DNA of 64,000 nucleotides, taken from assembly GCF_000172795.2 (NCBI RefSeq), contig NZ_CP020951.1:186001-250000 (forward strand), given 5' to 3'. Shown one piece after another: positions 9,878 to 18,574 of this stretch. Origin of the DNA: Rhizobium sp. CIAT894. Lineage in GTDB: Bacteria; Pseudomonadota; Alphaproteobacteria; Rhizobiales; Rhizobiaceae. How positions within the stretch are numbered: position 1 is the stretch's first letter; every line of letters begins with the position of its first letter. Below the pieces are notes generated by a model. The model had not been told where the DNA came from. It did no database searches and worked only from the letters and a program-made list of their open reading frames with translations. The position numbers and the translations under genes are program-made.

Positions 9878-11782
9878 TTATTTCGGTTGAGCCGGCTTCA
9901 GCTTGACCATCATCAGCCTCGAATTCGCCCAGTTCGGCACCGGATCGGTATAGGGGTCCTTGATGGTGGGATAGCCGGTCCAGTAGGTCGTATCCATCGA
10001 GGTGAAGACGTTATAGGACATCAGCGGGATCGTCGGCATTTCGCGGGCGACCAGCTTCAGATAATCCTTGCCGAGTTCCATGCCCTTCGGATCGTCGGCA
10101 CTGATACCACGGATGCTCTCGATGATCTTGTCGAGCTCCGGATTGGACCAGCGCTGCCAGTTGCGCGGCGGCTGAACCTCACCCTTCTTGGCGACGAACT
10201 GCGAGTGCCAGCTGTCGAGGAAGAAGGAAAGGTCGGGATCGCCGCCCCAGGTTTCGACACTCCATGCGATCGCCACCTGGAAATCGCCGGGCTGCAGCGC
10301 CGTCTGCCAAAGCTTCGCTGCCGGCACCGCCTTGGCGTCGATGCCGAAGGCCGCCCATTGCTGCGCAATCAGCGTGCCGGCGCGGGTGAAGACCGAGCGG
10401 GTGTCGCCTTCCACCGTCATGCGGATCTTGAAGGGCTGTCCATCAGGGGTCAGCCATTTGCCACCTGACTTTTTGAAGCCGGCCTTTTCCAGAAGTTCGC
10501 CGGCCGCTTTCGGGTCCGGTTTCCACCAGCCATAGCCGAAGGCACCGCTGATCGCCTGCGGGTCGGTCGGGATCTGGTCCTTGAACTTTGGCTGCTTGCG
10601 CAGGATATCGGCGATCTGCTGTCCGACTGTCGGGTCATACGGCTTGATCTTGCTCTTGCCAGTATCGATCTCGAAATCCTTCAGCCAGTCCTGCATCGGC
10701 GCCTGATAGTCTTTCATCGTCGCCGCCGTCGGCGGCACGCCGAGTGCGGAAAGCGTCGCCGCCCCTCGGTAGCTCGCCATGTCGACGGCCTTGATGTCGA
10801 TCAGCAGGGCCAGCGCCCAGCGCACATCGGCATTGTCGAAGGGCGCTTCCTGGGTGTTGAAGATCACGGCCGGCAGCGTCGGATCCGGATGGGCGAAGGG
10901 GAAGCCCGGGAACCAGGTATCGATCGTCTTCGACTTCTCCTTGAGGGTGAACATGCCCTCCGGCGTGTTGTCGTGGATGATATCGAGATTGTGCTCGAGC
11001 TGCGCGATGGTGCGCTTATCCGGCGGGCCGGGATCGGTATAGGTCACATATTTCGGGGCCGGCTCGCCGAAGCGGGCAAGCGAGGTGCGCTGCCAGTCGT
11101 CGCGCTTCTCCCAGGTATACCACTTGCCCTGCGGGTCATAGGCCTTCAGCTTGTAGGCGCCGAGCGAGACGGGATTGGCGAAGTCATAACGAAGCGGATC
11201 TTCGACTTTCTCGAACACATGCTTCGGCATGATCCAGGCGCCGTTCCAGCGCACGGTGAAGATCGCATGGAAGCGCGAATTCGGCTTCTTCAGCTTGAAT
11301 ACCACGGTCTGCGGATCGGTCGCCTCCACACTTGCCACCTGCACCGAGAAGGCCGCACTCCAGACCATGCCGGGATGGTCCATCTGCGTCTTGACGGTAT
11401 AGACGACGTCATCGGCCGTGAATTCGACGCCGTCGCTCCAGTAGAGCCCCTTGCGCAGTTTCACGGTCATCTCGGTGAAGTCGGCATTATATTGCGGCTT
11501 GTCGGCGGCGAGCGAATTGTCCCAGGCCGCGCCGCCAAGCCCCTGTTCGGGGTCGATATACCAGAGCGTATCCATGGTCAGCTGCTGCAGGCCGGTGGAG
11601 ACACCGCCGCCGCCATTGACCCAGATGTTGAACCAGCCGGGATTCTTGATCGTCCCTTCCGGATTTTCGACGATAAGCGTCTCCTTGCGCGGCAAGGAGG
11701 TGTAGTCATCGGCCCTCGCCGTCGCCGCCAGGCCGAGCGTGGCCAGCACGAAGCCGAATGCAAACCTCTTCCACTGTTGCAT
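9878..11782 (-). CDS. Family 5 extracellular solute-binding protein
   Basis: A periplasmic binding protein of the oligopeptide/oligosaccharide family 5, 634 residues from the ATG at 11782, which has GGAGG 6 bp upstream. The signal peptide (KRFAFGFVLATLGLAATARA) would be cut after ARA. The mature part has the family's TPDGQPFKIRM and C-terminal regions. It is longer than DppA/OppA (about 540) and closer to the size of plant-oligosaccharide binders of rhizobia. It delivers ligand to the two permeases. Together with GH51 this suggests binding of arabino- or xylo-oligosaccharides, which is inference from context. Confidence 0.87.
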   Translation of the reverse strand: MQQWKRFAFGFVLATLGLAATARADDYTSLPRKETLIVENPEGTIKNPGWFNIWVNGGGGVSTGLQQLTMDTLWYIDPEQGLGGAAWDNSLAADKPQYNADFTEMTVKLRKGLYWSDGVEFTADDVVYTVKTQMDHPGMVWSAAFSVQVASVEATDPQTVVFKLKKPNSRFHAIFTVRWNGAWIMPKHVFEKVEDPLRYDFANPVSLGAYKLKAYDPQGKWYTWEKRDDWQRTSLARFGEPAPKYVTYTDPGPPDKRTIAQLEHNLDIIHDNTPEGMFTLKEKSKTIDTWFPGFPFAHPDPTLPAVIFNTQEAPFDNADVRWALALLIDIKAVDMASYRGAATLSALGVPPTAATMKDYQAPMQDWLKDFEIDTGKSKIKPYDPTVGQQIADILRKQPKFKDQIPTDPQAISGAFGYGWWKPDPKAAGELLEKAGFKKSGGKWLTPDGQPFKIRMTVEGDTRSVFTRAGTLIAQQWAAFGIDAKAVPAAKLWQTALQPGDFQVAIAWSVETWGGDPDLSFFLDSWHSQFVAKKGEVQPPRNWQRWSNPELDKIIESIRGISADDPKGMELGKDYLKLVAREMPTIPLMSYNVFTSMDTTYWTGYPTIKDPYTDPVPNWANSRLMMVKLKPAQPK

Positions 11783-11860
11783 GAACTCCTCCCTAGAAAG
11801 CGACGATACGGCGGCCGCTGAGGCACGCATGGGCATGTCGCGGTTGTCGGTTCGCAGCCA

Positions 11861-11879
11861 CCAGGGCTTCGAGCCCTGG
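11861..11879. terminator. Hairpin between the arabinofuranosidase and binding-protein genes
   Basis: A perfect 8-bp stem, CCAGGGCT and AGCCCTGG, with a TCG loop and no following T-run. It lies in the 185-bp gap between the GH51 stop and the binding-protein start. It may stabilise transcript ends or partly terminate, letting the transporter be set at a different level. Confidence 0.45.
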
Positions 11880-11967
11880 CCTCAGTGAACCATCTCTCCG
11901 GCCCGCCTGCCTCCTCGCAGGGGAGCCGAATACCTCAGCCGGGGCCGGTCGGCGCCCGGCGCAGCTG

Positions 11968-13476
11968 TCATACCGACAGCCGGATGACGTTGTAGGACAG
12001 CGGTTTCAGCGCCGCCCGCACCCGTCCGTCCTCGATCTTGGCGCTCTCGACGGTGACCGGAGCGACCGTTTGCGGACGCTGCGCCGTATTGACGGCTTCG
12101 AGATCGCCATGGGTCATTTCCACCTGCTCGATCAGGCGGGCGCCGCCGAAACCTTCCAGCCGCACATCGAGATCGAGCGCACTATCCGGATGACGGTTGA
12201 CGGCAAAGAAGGTCAGCGTCCTGCCGTCCTCGGAATGAACCGCCGAAACATCGAGATAGGGAACTTCGTTCTCCTCGTCGCTGTCATAGGTCGGGCCGTC
12301 GACGACGAGCTGCAGCGCCGTGCCGCGGCCATATCGGGAGGCGTAGTAGAAGGGGTAATAGATCGTCTGGCGCCAGGCCGCACCGCCGTCTTCGGTCATG
12401 ATCGGGGCGATGACGTTGACGAGTTGGGCGATGCAGGCTATGCGCACCCGGTCGGAGCGGCGAATGAAGGTGTTGAGGATGCCGCCGACCTGCAGCACGT
12501 CCTCGAAATTATAGATATCTTCCAGCAGATGCGGCGCGTCCGGCCACTCATCGCGCGCCAGGATCTCCTTGTCCTGCTGGTTGGAATGATACCAGACGTT
12601 CCATTCGTCGAAGGAAATGCCGATCGTCTTCTTCGAGCGCTTCTTCGCCTTGATGTAATCGATGACGCCGCCGATCGTGGTGATGTAGCGGTCGAGCTTG
12701 GTGGCGCGGGAGAGATAGTTGAGCGTATTCTTCTCGCGGTTGGCGAAATACATATGCAGCGAGATGTAATCGGCGCTGTCATAGCACTGCTCGAGGACTT
12801 GGGCCTCCCAATCGGGATAGGTCTTCATGTCGGAATTGGATGAGCCGCAGACCACGAGTTCGAGCGACTTGTCGAAGCCGCGCATCGCCTTTGCCGTCTC
12901 ATCCGCCAGCCGGCCATATTCATAGGCCGACTTATGACCGACCTGCCAGGGGCCGTCCATCTCGTTGCCGAGGCACCACAATTTGACATCGTGCGGATTG
13001 GACCAGCCGTGTTTGCGGCGCAGATCCGACCAGTAGGTGCCGCCGGGATGGTTGCAATATTCCAGGAAATTGCGGGCGGCGTCGAGGCCGCGCGAGCCGA
13101 GGTTGACGGCAAGCATCGGCTTGGTATTGGCCTTCTTGCACCAGTCGACGAATTCGTTGACGCCGATCTGGTTGGCTTCGCGGGTGCGCCAGGCCAGGTC
13201 GAGCCGCACCGGCCGCTCCGAACGCGGGCCGACGCCGTCTTCCCAATTATAGGCCGAGACGAAATTGCCGCCGGGATAACGGCAGTAGGGCGTATCGAGA
13301 TCACGGACGAGATCGAGCACGTCGCGGCGGAAGCCGTCTTCATCGGCTGTCGGATGTCCGGGCTCGTAAATACCGCCGTAGATCGCTCTGCCGAGATGCT
13401 CGAGAAACGAGCTGTAGAGCCTGGCGTCAATGGTCGCGATGCGGAAATCGCGGTGGGCAACGACATTCGTCTTCAA
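11968..13476 (-). CDS. GH51 alpha-L-arabinofuranosidase
   Basis: A 502-residue GH51 enzyme that removes terminal alpha-L-arabinofuranosyl groups from arabinan, arabinoxylan or arabinogalactan fragments. The acid/base glutamate is E172 in CLGNEMDGPW and the nucleophile is E291 in SFDEWNVWY. The conserved RYPGGNF strand is at 66-72. There is no signal peptide, so it is cytoplasmic and acts on imported oligosaccharides, fitting the ABC importer encoded downstream. A beta-sandwich domain follows the TIM barrel. An AT-rich 209-bp gap, probably holding its promoter, separates it from the regulator gene. Confidence 0.92.
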   Translation of the reverse strand: MKTNVVAHRDFRIATIDARLYSSFLEHLGRAIYGGIYEPGHPTADEDGFRRDVLDLVRDLDTPYCRYPGGNFVSAYNWEDGVGPRSERPVRLDLAWRTREANQIGVNEFVDWCKKANTKPMLAVNLGSRGLDAARNFLEYCNHPGGTYWSDLRRKHGWSNPHDVKLWCLGNEMDGPWQVGHKSAYEYGRLADETAKAMRGFDKSLELVVCGSSNSDMKTYPDWEAQVLEQCYDSADYISLHMYFANREKNTLNYLSRATKLDRYITTIGGVIDYIKAKKRSKKTIGISFDEWNVWYHSNQQDKEILARDEWPDAPHLLEDIYNFEDVLQVGGILNTFIRRSDRVRIACIAQLVNVIAPIMTEDGGAAWRQTIYYPFYYASRYGRGTALQLVVDGPTYDSDEENEVPYLDVSAVHSEDGRTLTFFAVNRHPDSALDLDVRLEGFGGARLIEQVEMTHGDLEAVNTAQRPQTVAPVTVESAKIEDGRVRAALKPLSYNVIRLSV

Positions 13477-13685
13477 CGGATCCTCCCGTTTGTGTATCAG
13501 GAATTTTGTTTTCTTGCCCCTAACTTGATATCAGGAATGTCGTTCTGTCAATCGAGTCGCATATTTAATCATACTAATGCGATAATTTGAAAAAGTCGTT
13601 TAATTACAATAAATTGAAATGATTAAGCGACTGCTGAAACTCAAAATAAGCACGATTTTTAAATCAGGATTTCCGATAATGATTT
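13477..13685. promoter_or_regulatory. AT-rich intergenic region upstream of the arabinofuranosidase
   Basis: A 209-bp gap, strikingly AT-rich (for example 13556-13650) in an otherwise GC-rich window, between the regulator stop and the GH51 start. It probably holds the GH51/ABC promoter and regulator sites. I found no long perfect palindrome and cannot place -10 and -35 boxes with confidence. Confidence 0.5.
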
Positions 13686-14612
13686 TCAGACATGCAGCCG
13701 CATGGTGATGTCGCGGCCGTGATTTCCAAAGCCGCGGCCGAAAATATTGACGCCGCCGGTATGGCCGGCATTTTCGGCGATGCCGACCCTAAGGCGAATG
13801 GACGAATGCTGGGCAAGCGCCAGATCGCCGAGCGTCACATTGGAGGCGGCGACGCCGTCGATGAAGGTGCCGCGCGTCGAGATCCGCCAGGTCTTCATCA
13901 TCCCGTATTGCGAGCCCTCGAGCTTCCACCATGCCGGCGTGAAGGCGCCGCGCTTGTCGCCGTAGTCGCCGGGCGATGTCCAGGTGCCGATCGCCATGCC
14001 GTTGACCCAGAGCGTGATGTCGGAGGGCCAGTCCGGATTGGTGCCGGGCACCTCGGAGGACAGCTCCAGCGAAAATTCGATGGCGCGGATATCCTTGTTC
14101 AACACCTTGGCATTGTTAGGGAATTTGTACTCGACATAACCCCTGCCGAACCACACCAGCCCGGCCTGCATACGCTGCGGATCCAGGAAATAGTCCGGAA
14201 CATCGAGGGGGCCGATGACGCTTTCGCTGGAGCAAAGACCGCAGGGCGCATGCACGTCGCAGCTGGTGTAGAGCCCGACCGGCATCTCGACTTCGATGAT
14301 ATTGTTGGCCCGCTGCGCCGCACTTTCCTCGAAGCTGATCAGGATTTCGCTATAGGTCGCCGAGCAGATTTTCTGGTTTCCCTTGCGGGCCTTCGCCAGC
14401 CGCGAATCCACCAGCCCGGCATCTTCCAGGATCTGAATGCCGGTCGCTACGGTGGATTGGGGGAGGGAAAGCGCTTGGGCGATATCGTTGATGTTAAGCG
14501 GCCCCTTGGCGCACAGCAGCTTCAGAATCTCGATCCGCGCCGGCGCCGAAAGCGCCCGTATCGCCTCATGATTCTCGCCCGCGGCAATCGTCAAAAACGA
14601 ACGTTCCATCAT
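13686..14612 (-). CDS. ArsR-type HTH regulator fused to a C-terminal sensor-like domain
   Basis: A 308-residue protein. Residues about 14-85 form an ArsR winged helix (ALSAPARIEILKLL, then the recognition-helix region LSLPQSTVATGIQIL). The remaining 220 residues are unusual for ArsR. They start with C118, H121, C124 and C127 (CDVHAPCGLC), a likely metal site, followed by a beta-rich region with many Trp, Gly and Asn residues (WPSDITLWVNG, WWKLEGSQYG) that resembles a carbohydrate-binding jelly roll. It probably senses an arabinose-containing sugar and controls the downstream GH51/ABC genes. A palindrome lies just upstream of its own start. Confidence 0.72.
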   Translation of the reverse strand: MMERSFLTIAAGENHEAIRALSAPARIEILKLLCAKGPLNINDIAQALSLPQSTVATGIQILEDAGLVDSRLAKARKGNQKICSATYSEILISFEESAAQRANNIIEVEMPVGLYTSCDVHAPCGLCSSESVIGPLDVPDYFLDPQRMQAGLVWFGRGYVEYKFPNNAKVLNKDIRAIEFSLELSSEVPGTNPDWPSDITLWVNGMAIGTWTSPGDYGDKRGAFTPAWWKLEGSQYGMMKTWRISTRGTFIDGVAASNVTLGDLALAQHSSIRLRVGIAENAGHTGGVNIFGRGFGNHGRDITMRLHV

Positions 14613-14635
14613 TCCCCCAAGAATTCCCAGAGAAA

Positions 14636-14664
14636 TGATGTATATCGGAAAGTATGATACATCA
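14636..14664. promoter_or_regulatory. Candidate operator of the ArsR-type regulator
   Basis: A perfect inverted repeat of TGATGTAT (14636-14643) and ATACATCA (14657-14664) with a 13-bp spacer, 24 bp upstream of the regulator start. The size and position suit binding of a dimeric winged-helix protein for autoregulation. Confidence 0.6.
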
Positions 14665-14709
14665 AGTGGGTGTATTTAAACAATTGCAGGAATGAGGCTG
14701 CGTGGTTCC

Positions 14710-14776
14710 GGCCTCGCGGGTATAACTCCCGAGGCCACACTTTCTCGAGCGGGAAATGCCAGCGACTCTGGCATTT
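14710..14776. terminator. Two tandem hairpins upstream of the Imm26-like gene
   Basis: The first hairpin pairs GGCCTC (14710-14715) with GAGGCC (14731-14736), with GGG/CCC pairing inside. The second pairs AAATGCCAG (14754-14762) with CTGGCATTT (14768-14776) around a 5-nt loop. They could terminate a lost upstream gene or insulate the regulator promoter from the small immunity-type gene. Confidence 0.4.
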
Positions 14777-14894
14777 GGGTTCTGCTGAGCAATAGACTGA
14801 TTGGTCTGCCGCGGTGCCATGAAAAATTGTATTTCGCGGAAAAAAACGAAGAGAGTACGACCCGAGCGAATCGAGATAGAATTTGGAGAGTAAA

Positions 14895-15362
14895 ATGGCG
14901 CGGAAGGCCCTGCGACGCGGAGAGCTGTTTGAGATCGATCTTGGCGATGGTCGCTACACCGCCGCGATGGCTTTAAAACATCCACTGGTCGTTTTTTTCG
15001 ACGTGATTTCAGGGGGCGAAATTGCACCGAACACGGACATGCCGGTTGCCTTCAAGTGCTGGGTCATGGATAGCGCATTCCGCGGAACCGGCTGGCGAAG
15101 CATCGGTGTCTTCGAGCCAAATCCGGATTGGGAAAATATAGCTTTCGTAAAGACTGATGTCATTTCTGGCGCGGTAAGAGCATATAGGGACGGCGTCGAA
15201 GTACCTATCACAATTAGTGACGCCGCACAGATGGAACCGGCCGCCGTGTGGAGCGGGAACCATGTTATCGATCGTCTCAGGGATCATTTTGACGCGAGAC
15301 CCAATAAGTGGCTTGAATCTTTAAAAAATGTCATGGGCGGGGTATCTGGGATCAGGAAATGA
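14895..15362 (+). CDS. Imm26-like immunity protein, orphan
   Basis: A 155-residue soluble protein started at 14895, with GGAGAG 5 bp upstream. The N-terminal pattern RRGELFEIDLGDGRYTAAM and the following strand VVFFDV resemble the Imm26 family of polymorphic-toxin immunity proteins, which begin GDxFxIPLxDGRYAxG. Residue-level homology is from memory, so the family call is tentative. No toxin gene is adjacent: upstream is a sugar regulator and downstream a convergent peroxidase gene. It may protect against a toxin delivered by neighbouring cells. Local AT content is higher than in flanking genes, hinting at recent arrival. Confidence 0.55.
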   Translation: MARKALRRGELFEIDLGDGRYTAAMALKHPLVVFFDVISGGEIAPNTDMPVAFKCWVMDSAFRGTGWRSIGVFEPNPDWENIAFVKTDVISGAVRAYRDGVEVPITISDAAQMEPAAVWSGNHVIDRLRDHFDARPNKWLESLKNVMGGVSGIRK

Positions 15363-15489
15363 TCTGAGGATGCTCTGCGCCGATCGTGCCGAGATGCCAC
15401 TCATCGATCTGCCAGGAGTTCTCACTCGGCAGCAATTGCTGCTCCCTGATCCACCCCAACGTTGGACCGTCATAGTAGGCAGAATAAGA

Positions 15490-16782
15490 CTAATGCCCAC
15501 CCACCTCGGGCTGCAGATCGGCATCCGTCAGCGTCCCGAGGAAGGCGACGATGTCGTCAATCTCGGGATCGGTCAGCGCCGGCGCGTCGCCGGGTTTCCG
15601 GCCGAAGGGCGGGTCCTGGTTGAGATTGTCCCAATAGGCTTGCGGCAGGTCGTCATAGCGGCGAACCGTGCCGTCGGTATTTTTCGAATACCAGCGGCCG
15701 GGGTCGCTGTCGCGGGTCGCGTAGAAGGAGACGACGTCGCGCAGCGTGTGGAAATAGCCGTTGTGGAAGAAGCTCTTCTTCAAAGCGACATTGCGCAGCG
15801 TCGGCGTGCGGAACAGGCCGCAGTATTCGCTGTGACCGGCAAGGTCTGTGCGCTGAGGGCCGCAAAGGCCGAGGTCGTGATAGCCGGGGTCGCTGTTGGC
15901 CGGGATCGCCATGTTGCGGGGGGTTGCAAGGCCGAGGAAGCCGAAATCGGAAAAGAGCGGCGGCTCGCCGTCATTGGCGGGTTCGCTGAGATGGCAGCTC
16001 GAACAATTGCCCTTTGCGGGATCCTCGAACAGCTGCCGCCCGTGCAATTCCTGCGCCGTCAGCGTCGCCTTGCCGGCGAGGAAGGCGTCGTAGCGGCTGG
16101 AATAGGGGTAGAAATCGGGGCCGCTCTGTTCGAAGGTGGCGAGCGCCTCGGCGGCGGCGTCGAAGGTGTCATCAGGATTGTCGAAGACGGTCTCGCCGAA
16201 GGCCGCCCTGATGTCGGCGGCGTAGGGCGCCTTGCGCAATTTGGCGGCGACCTCGGCCGCATCCTTGTTGCCCATCTCGAAGGGAGAGAGCAGCGGGATC
16301 TTCGCCTGATCGGCGCCGCGATCGACCCGGCCGTCCCAGGTCAGGCCGCCGGTCGGGCCATTGTCGACGCTTTCGTCGCCCTCGTCCTCGGAATCGTAAT
16401 AATGCTCGGTGAAGTCGGGCACCGCCTGCAGGTAACGCAGCGTCGGAACGGTGCGCAGGCCCGGCCGGTCCATATGTTCGCCGCCCATTTCGACCGGCGC
16501 GGCCGATGCCGGGCCGAAACCATGCGCCGGGTCATGGCAGGAGGCGCAGGCCTGCAGCCCGGAGGCCGACAGCGACATATCCGAGAAAAGTTTGCGGCCG
16601 AGTGCGGTCAGCGTCTCGGCCCGGGCGAAGGCCTCGGCGCGCGACATCGGGCCGGGATGCACGCCGGACGCCTCCGCCGCGCTGCTTTGCCGCAGCGGCA
16701 GAATGGCCAGACAGAGTGCTGCACCGGCCACGCCGATCGCCAGCCGGGATCGCGAAAACCGGAAAATCGTCTTCATCATCAT
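15490..16782 (-). CDS. Di-haem cytochrome c peroxidase / MauG-family protein
   Basis: A 430-residue exported protein. A signal peptide (LAIGVAGAALCLAILPL region) is followed by two c-type haem sites: CASCH at 79-83 with the following HGFGP, and CSSCH near residue 255. The C-terminal MauG-like region has LRNVALKKSFFHNG. Such periplasmic di-haem enzymes reduce hydrogen peroxide or oxidise proteins using cytochrome c electrons. It is transcribed divergently from the acid phosphatase gene. An adjacent partner such as a methylamine dehydrogenase is absent, so a peroxidase role is the simpler choice. Confidence 0.85.
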   Translation of the reverse strand: MMMKTIFRFSRSRLAIGVAGAALCLAILPLRQSSAAEASGVHPGPMSRAEAFARAETLTALGRKLFSDMSLSASGLQACASCHDPAHGFGPASAAPVEMGGEHMDRPGLRTVPTLRYLQAVPDFTEHYYDSEDEGDESVDNGPTGGLTWDGRVDRGADQAKIPLLSPFEMGNKDAAEVAAKLRKAPYAADIRAAFGETVFDNPDDTFDAAAEALATFEQSGPDFYPYSSRYDAFLAGKATLTAQELHGRQLFEDPAKGNCSSCHLSEPANDGEPPLFSDFGFLGLATPRNMAIPANSDPGYHDLGLCGPQRTDLAGHSEYCGLFRTPTLRNVALKKSFFHNGYFHTLRDVVSFYATRDSDPGRWYSKNTDGTVRRYDDLPQAYWDNLNQDPPFGRKPGDAPALTDPEIDDIVAFLGTLTDADLQPEVGGH

Positions 16783-16867
16783 AAGGATTCCAAGTGCTTA
16801 GGACTGTTTTCCATCATCATCGAACCTTGCTGCAACAAATTGATGACGGTGGTTGTCCTGCCGCTTC

Positions 16868-16885
16868 GTGACAGAGCCATGTCAC
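16868..16885. promoter_or_regulatory. GTGACA/TGTCAC palindrome between peroxidase and acid phosphatase genes
   Basis: A perfect inverted repeat GTGACA-N6-TGTCAC in the divergent promoter region, 92 bp before the phosphatase start. It is a candidate regulator site. It contains TGACA/TGTCA cores also found in Pho boxes, but arranged inverted rather than as direct repeats. Confidence 0.45.
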
Positions 16886-16976
16886 AAAGTTGATAGATGG
16901 CGGGTCTAGCGTCGGATTGCCCCCGAGCGTTCCCCGCTCCCTCTAGCCAACGCCCCCAGCCATGAGGTCACACCCC

Positions 16977-18521
16977 GTGAAAAGACTGAAGCTTCTGAAT
17001 TCCATCTGCCTCGCCGGATCGGCCTTCGTGCCGCTCGCGTTCGCGGCATCAGCCCATGCCGCACCGGCCGGTTACGACAAGATCGGCAATATCGTCGTCA
17101 TCTACGCGGAAAACCGCAGCTTCGATAATCTCTATGGCAGCTTTCCCGGCGCCAACGGTCTTTCCAATGTCAGCCCCGATCAGGCCCGCCAGCTCGACCG
17201 CGACGGCAAGCCGCTCGCCGAACTGCCGCCGGCCTGGGGCGGCCTGACCGCCAAGGGCGTCACCCCCGCCATCACCGAGGCGCAGTCGGCCCATCTTGCC
17301 AATGCCAGCTTCGCGATCGACGATCCCAAGGGTTTTGCGCAGGCGCCGACGGTGATCACCCGCGATCTCTGGCATCGTTTCTATCAGGAGCAGATGCAGA
17401 TCGACGGCGGCAAGAACGACAAGTTCGTCGCCTGGGCCGATTCCGGCAGCCTGGTCATGGGCCATTATGACGGCTCGATCCTGCCGATGTGGCAGGTCGC
17501 CAAGAAATACGTGCTCGCCGACAACTTCTTCCAGGGCGCTTTCGGTGGCTCCTTCCTCAACCATTTCGCGCTGGTCTGCGCCTGTGCGCCCTATTATCCA
17601 GATGCCGACAAGAGCCCGGCCAAGCCTGTGATCGCCAAGGTCGATGCCGACGGCACCTCGCTTGTCGTGGCGGACAACGCCCCGAAATCAGCGCTGGAGG
17701 GGGCGCCTAAATTCGTCTCCGACGGCACGCTGACGCCGGATTTCTATGCCGTCAACACCATGCAGCCGCCCTATGAACCGAGCGCCAATCCGCCGGCCAA
17801 GGACGGCGATCCGGCCTATGCCGATCCCAATGCGGCGACGACCCTGCCGCCGCAGCATGAGACCACCATCGGCGACCTCCTGTCACTGAAGGGCGTCAGC
17901 TGGGCCTGGTATGGCGGCGCCTGGCAGGCGGCCCTCGACGGCAAGAACGCCACGCCGGTGCCGAACTTCCAGTTCCACCACCAACCCTTCAACTATTTCG
18001 CCAATTTCGCCCCCGGCACCTCCGCGCGTGCAGAACATCTGAAGGATGGCGGCCTGGCCGGCCAGGCCTTCCTGAAAGATATCGACGACGGCAAACTGCC
18101 GGCGGTGTCCTTCTACAAGCCGCAGGGCAACCTCAACGAACATGGCGGCTATGCCGATGTTTCGAGCGGCGACCAGCATCTTGCCGATCTCGTCTCGCAT
18201 CTCGAGAAGAGCCCGCAATGGGGCCATATGCTGGTCATCGTCACCTATGACGAGAATGGCGGTTTCTGGGATCACGTCGCGCCGCCGAAGGCCGACCGCT
18301 GGGGCCCGGGCAACCGCATTCCGGCCTTCGTCATCTCGCCCTTCGCCAAGGCCGGCACGGTCGATCACACCCAGTACGACACGACCTCGATCATCCGCCT
18401 GATTACCGCGCGCTACGATCTGCCGGTTCTACCTGGCATCGTCGCCCGCGACACGGCGCTGCGCGCCAACGGCCAGCCGCCGATGGGCGACCTCACAGCC
18501 GCGCTCGACCTGACGCATTGA
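16977..18521 (+). CDS. Secreted acid phosphatase / phosphoesterase (AcpA, phospholipase C-like)
   Basis: A member of the phosphoesterase family that includes AcpA acid phosphatase and bacterial phospholipase C. I prefer the GTG at 16977 (VKRLKLLN), which has GAGGT 8 bp upstream; the ATG at 16962 has none. That gives 514 residues with a signal peptide ending near ASAHA. Motifs are IVVIYAENRSFDNLYG at the mature N-terminus, a GGSFLNHF core, and TYDENGGFWDHVAPP near residue 420, which supplies metal ligands. It would release phosphate from organic esters in the periplasm or outside the cell. Regulation by phosphate is plausible but not shown. Confidence 0.88.
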   Translation: MKRLKLLNSICLAGSAFVPLAFAASAHAAPAGYDKIGNIVVIYAENRSFDNLYGSFPGANGLSNVSPDQARQLDRDGKPLAELPPAWGGLTAKGVTPAITEAQSAHLANASFAIDDPKGFAQAPTVITRDLWHRFYQEQMQIDGGKNDKFVAWADSGSLVMGHYDGSILPMWQVAKKYVLADNFFQGAFGGSFLNHFALVCACAPYYPDADKSPAKPVIAKVDADGTSLVVADNAPKSALEGAPKFVSDGTLTPDFYAVNTMQPPYEPSANPPAKDGDPAYADPNAATTLPPQHETTIGDLLSLKGVSWAWYGGAWQAALDGKNATPVPNFQFHHQPFNYFANFAPGTSARAEHLKDGGLAGQAFLKDIDDGKLPAVSFYKPQGNLNEHGGYADVSSGDQHLADLVSHLEKSPQWGHMLVIVTYDENGGFWDHVAPPKADRWGPGNRIPAFVISPFAKAGTVDHTQYDTTSIIRLITARYDLPVLPGIVARDTALRANGQPPMGDLTAALDLTH

Positions 18522-18527
18522 TCTTGC

Positions 18528-18557
18528 GCGCGGCCCCGGTTTTAACTGGGGCCGCGC
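18528..18557. terminator. Bidirectional terminator-like hairpin
   Basis: A perfect 10-bp stem, GCGCGGCCCC (18528-18537) with GGGGCCGCGC (18548-18557), and a 10-nt loop containing TTTT. It sits exactly between the convergent acid phosphatase and IclR-regulator genes. Confidence 0.7.
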
Positions 18558-18574
18558 CGCCTTCAGGCTTTTCT

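Noticed and set aside
7893..9890. 665-codon open frame on the plus strand
   Set aside because: Lies antisense to the two Opp permease genes, has a His/Asp/Arg-rich composition typical of reverse frames in GC-rich DNA, and matches no family.
16868..16885. Pho box upstream of the acid phosphatase
   Set aside because: The TGACA/TGTCA cores are inverted, not direct repeats at 11-bp spacing, so I list it only as a palindrome.
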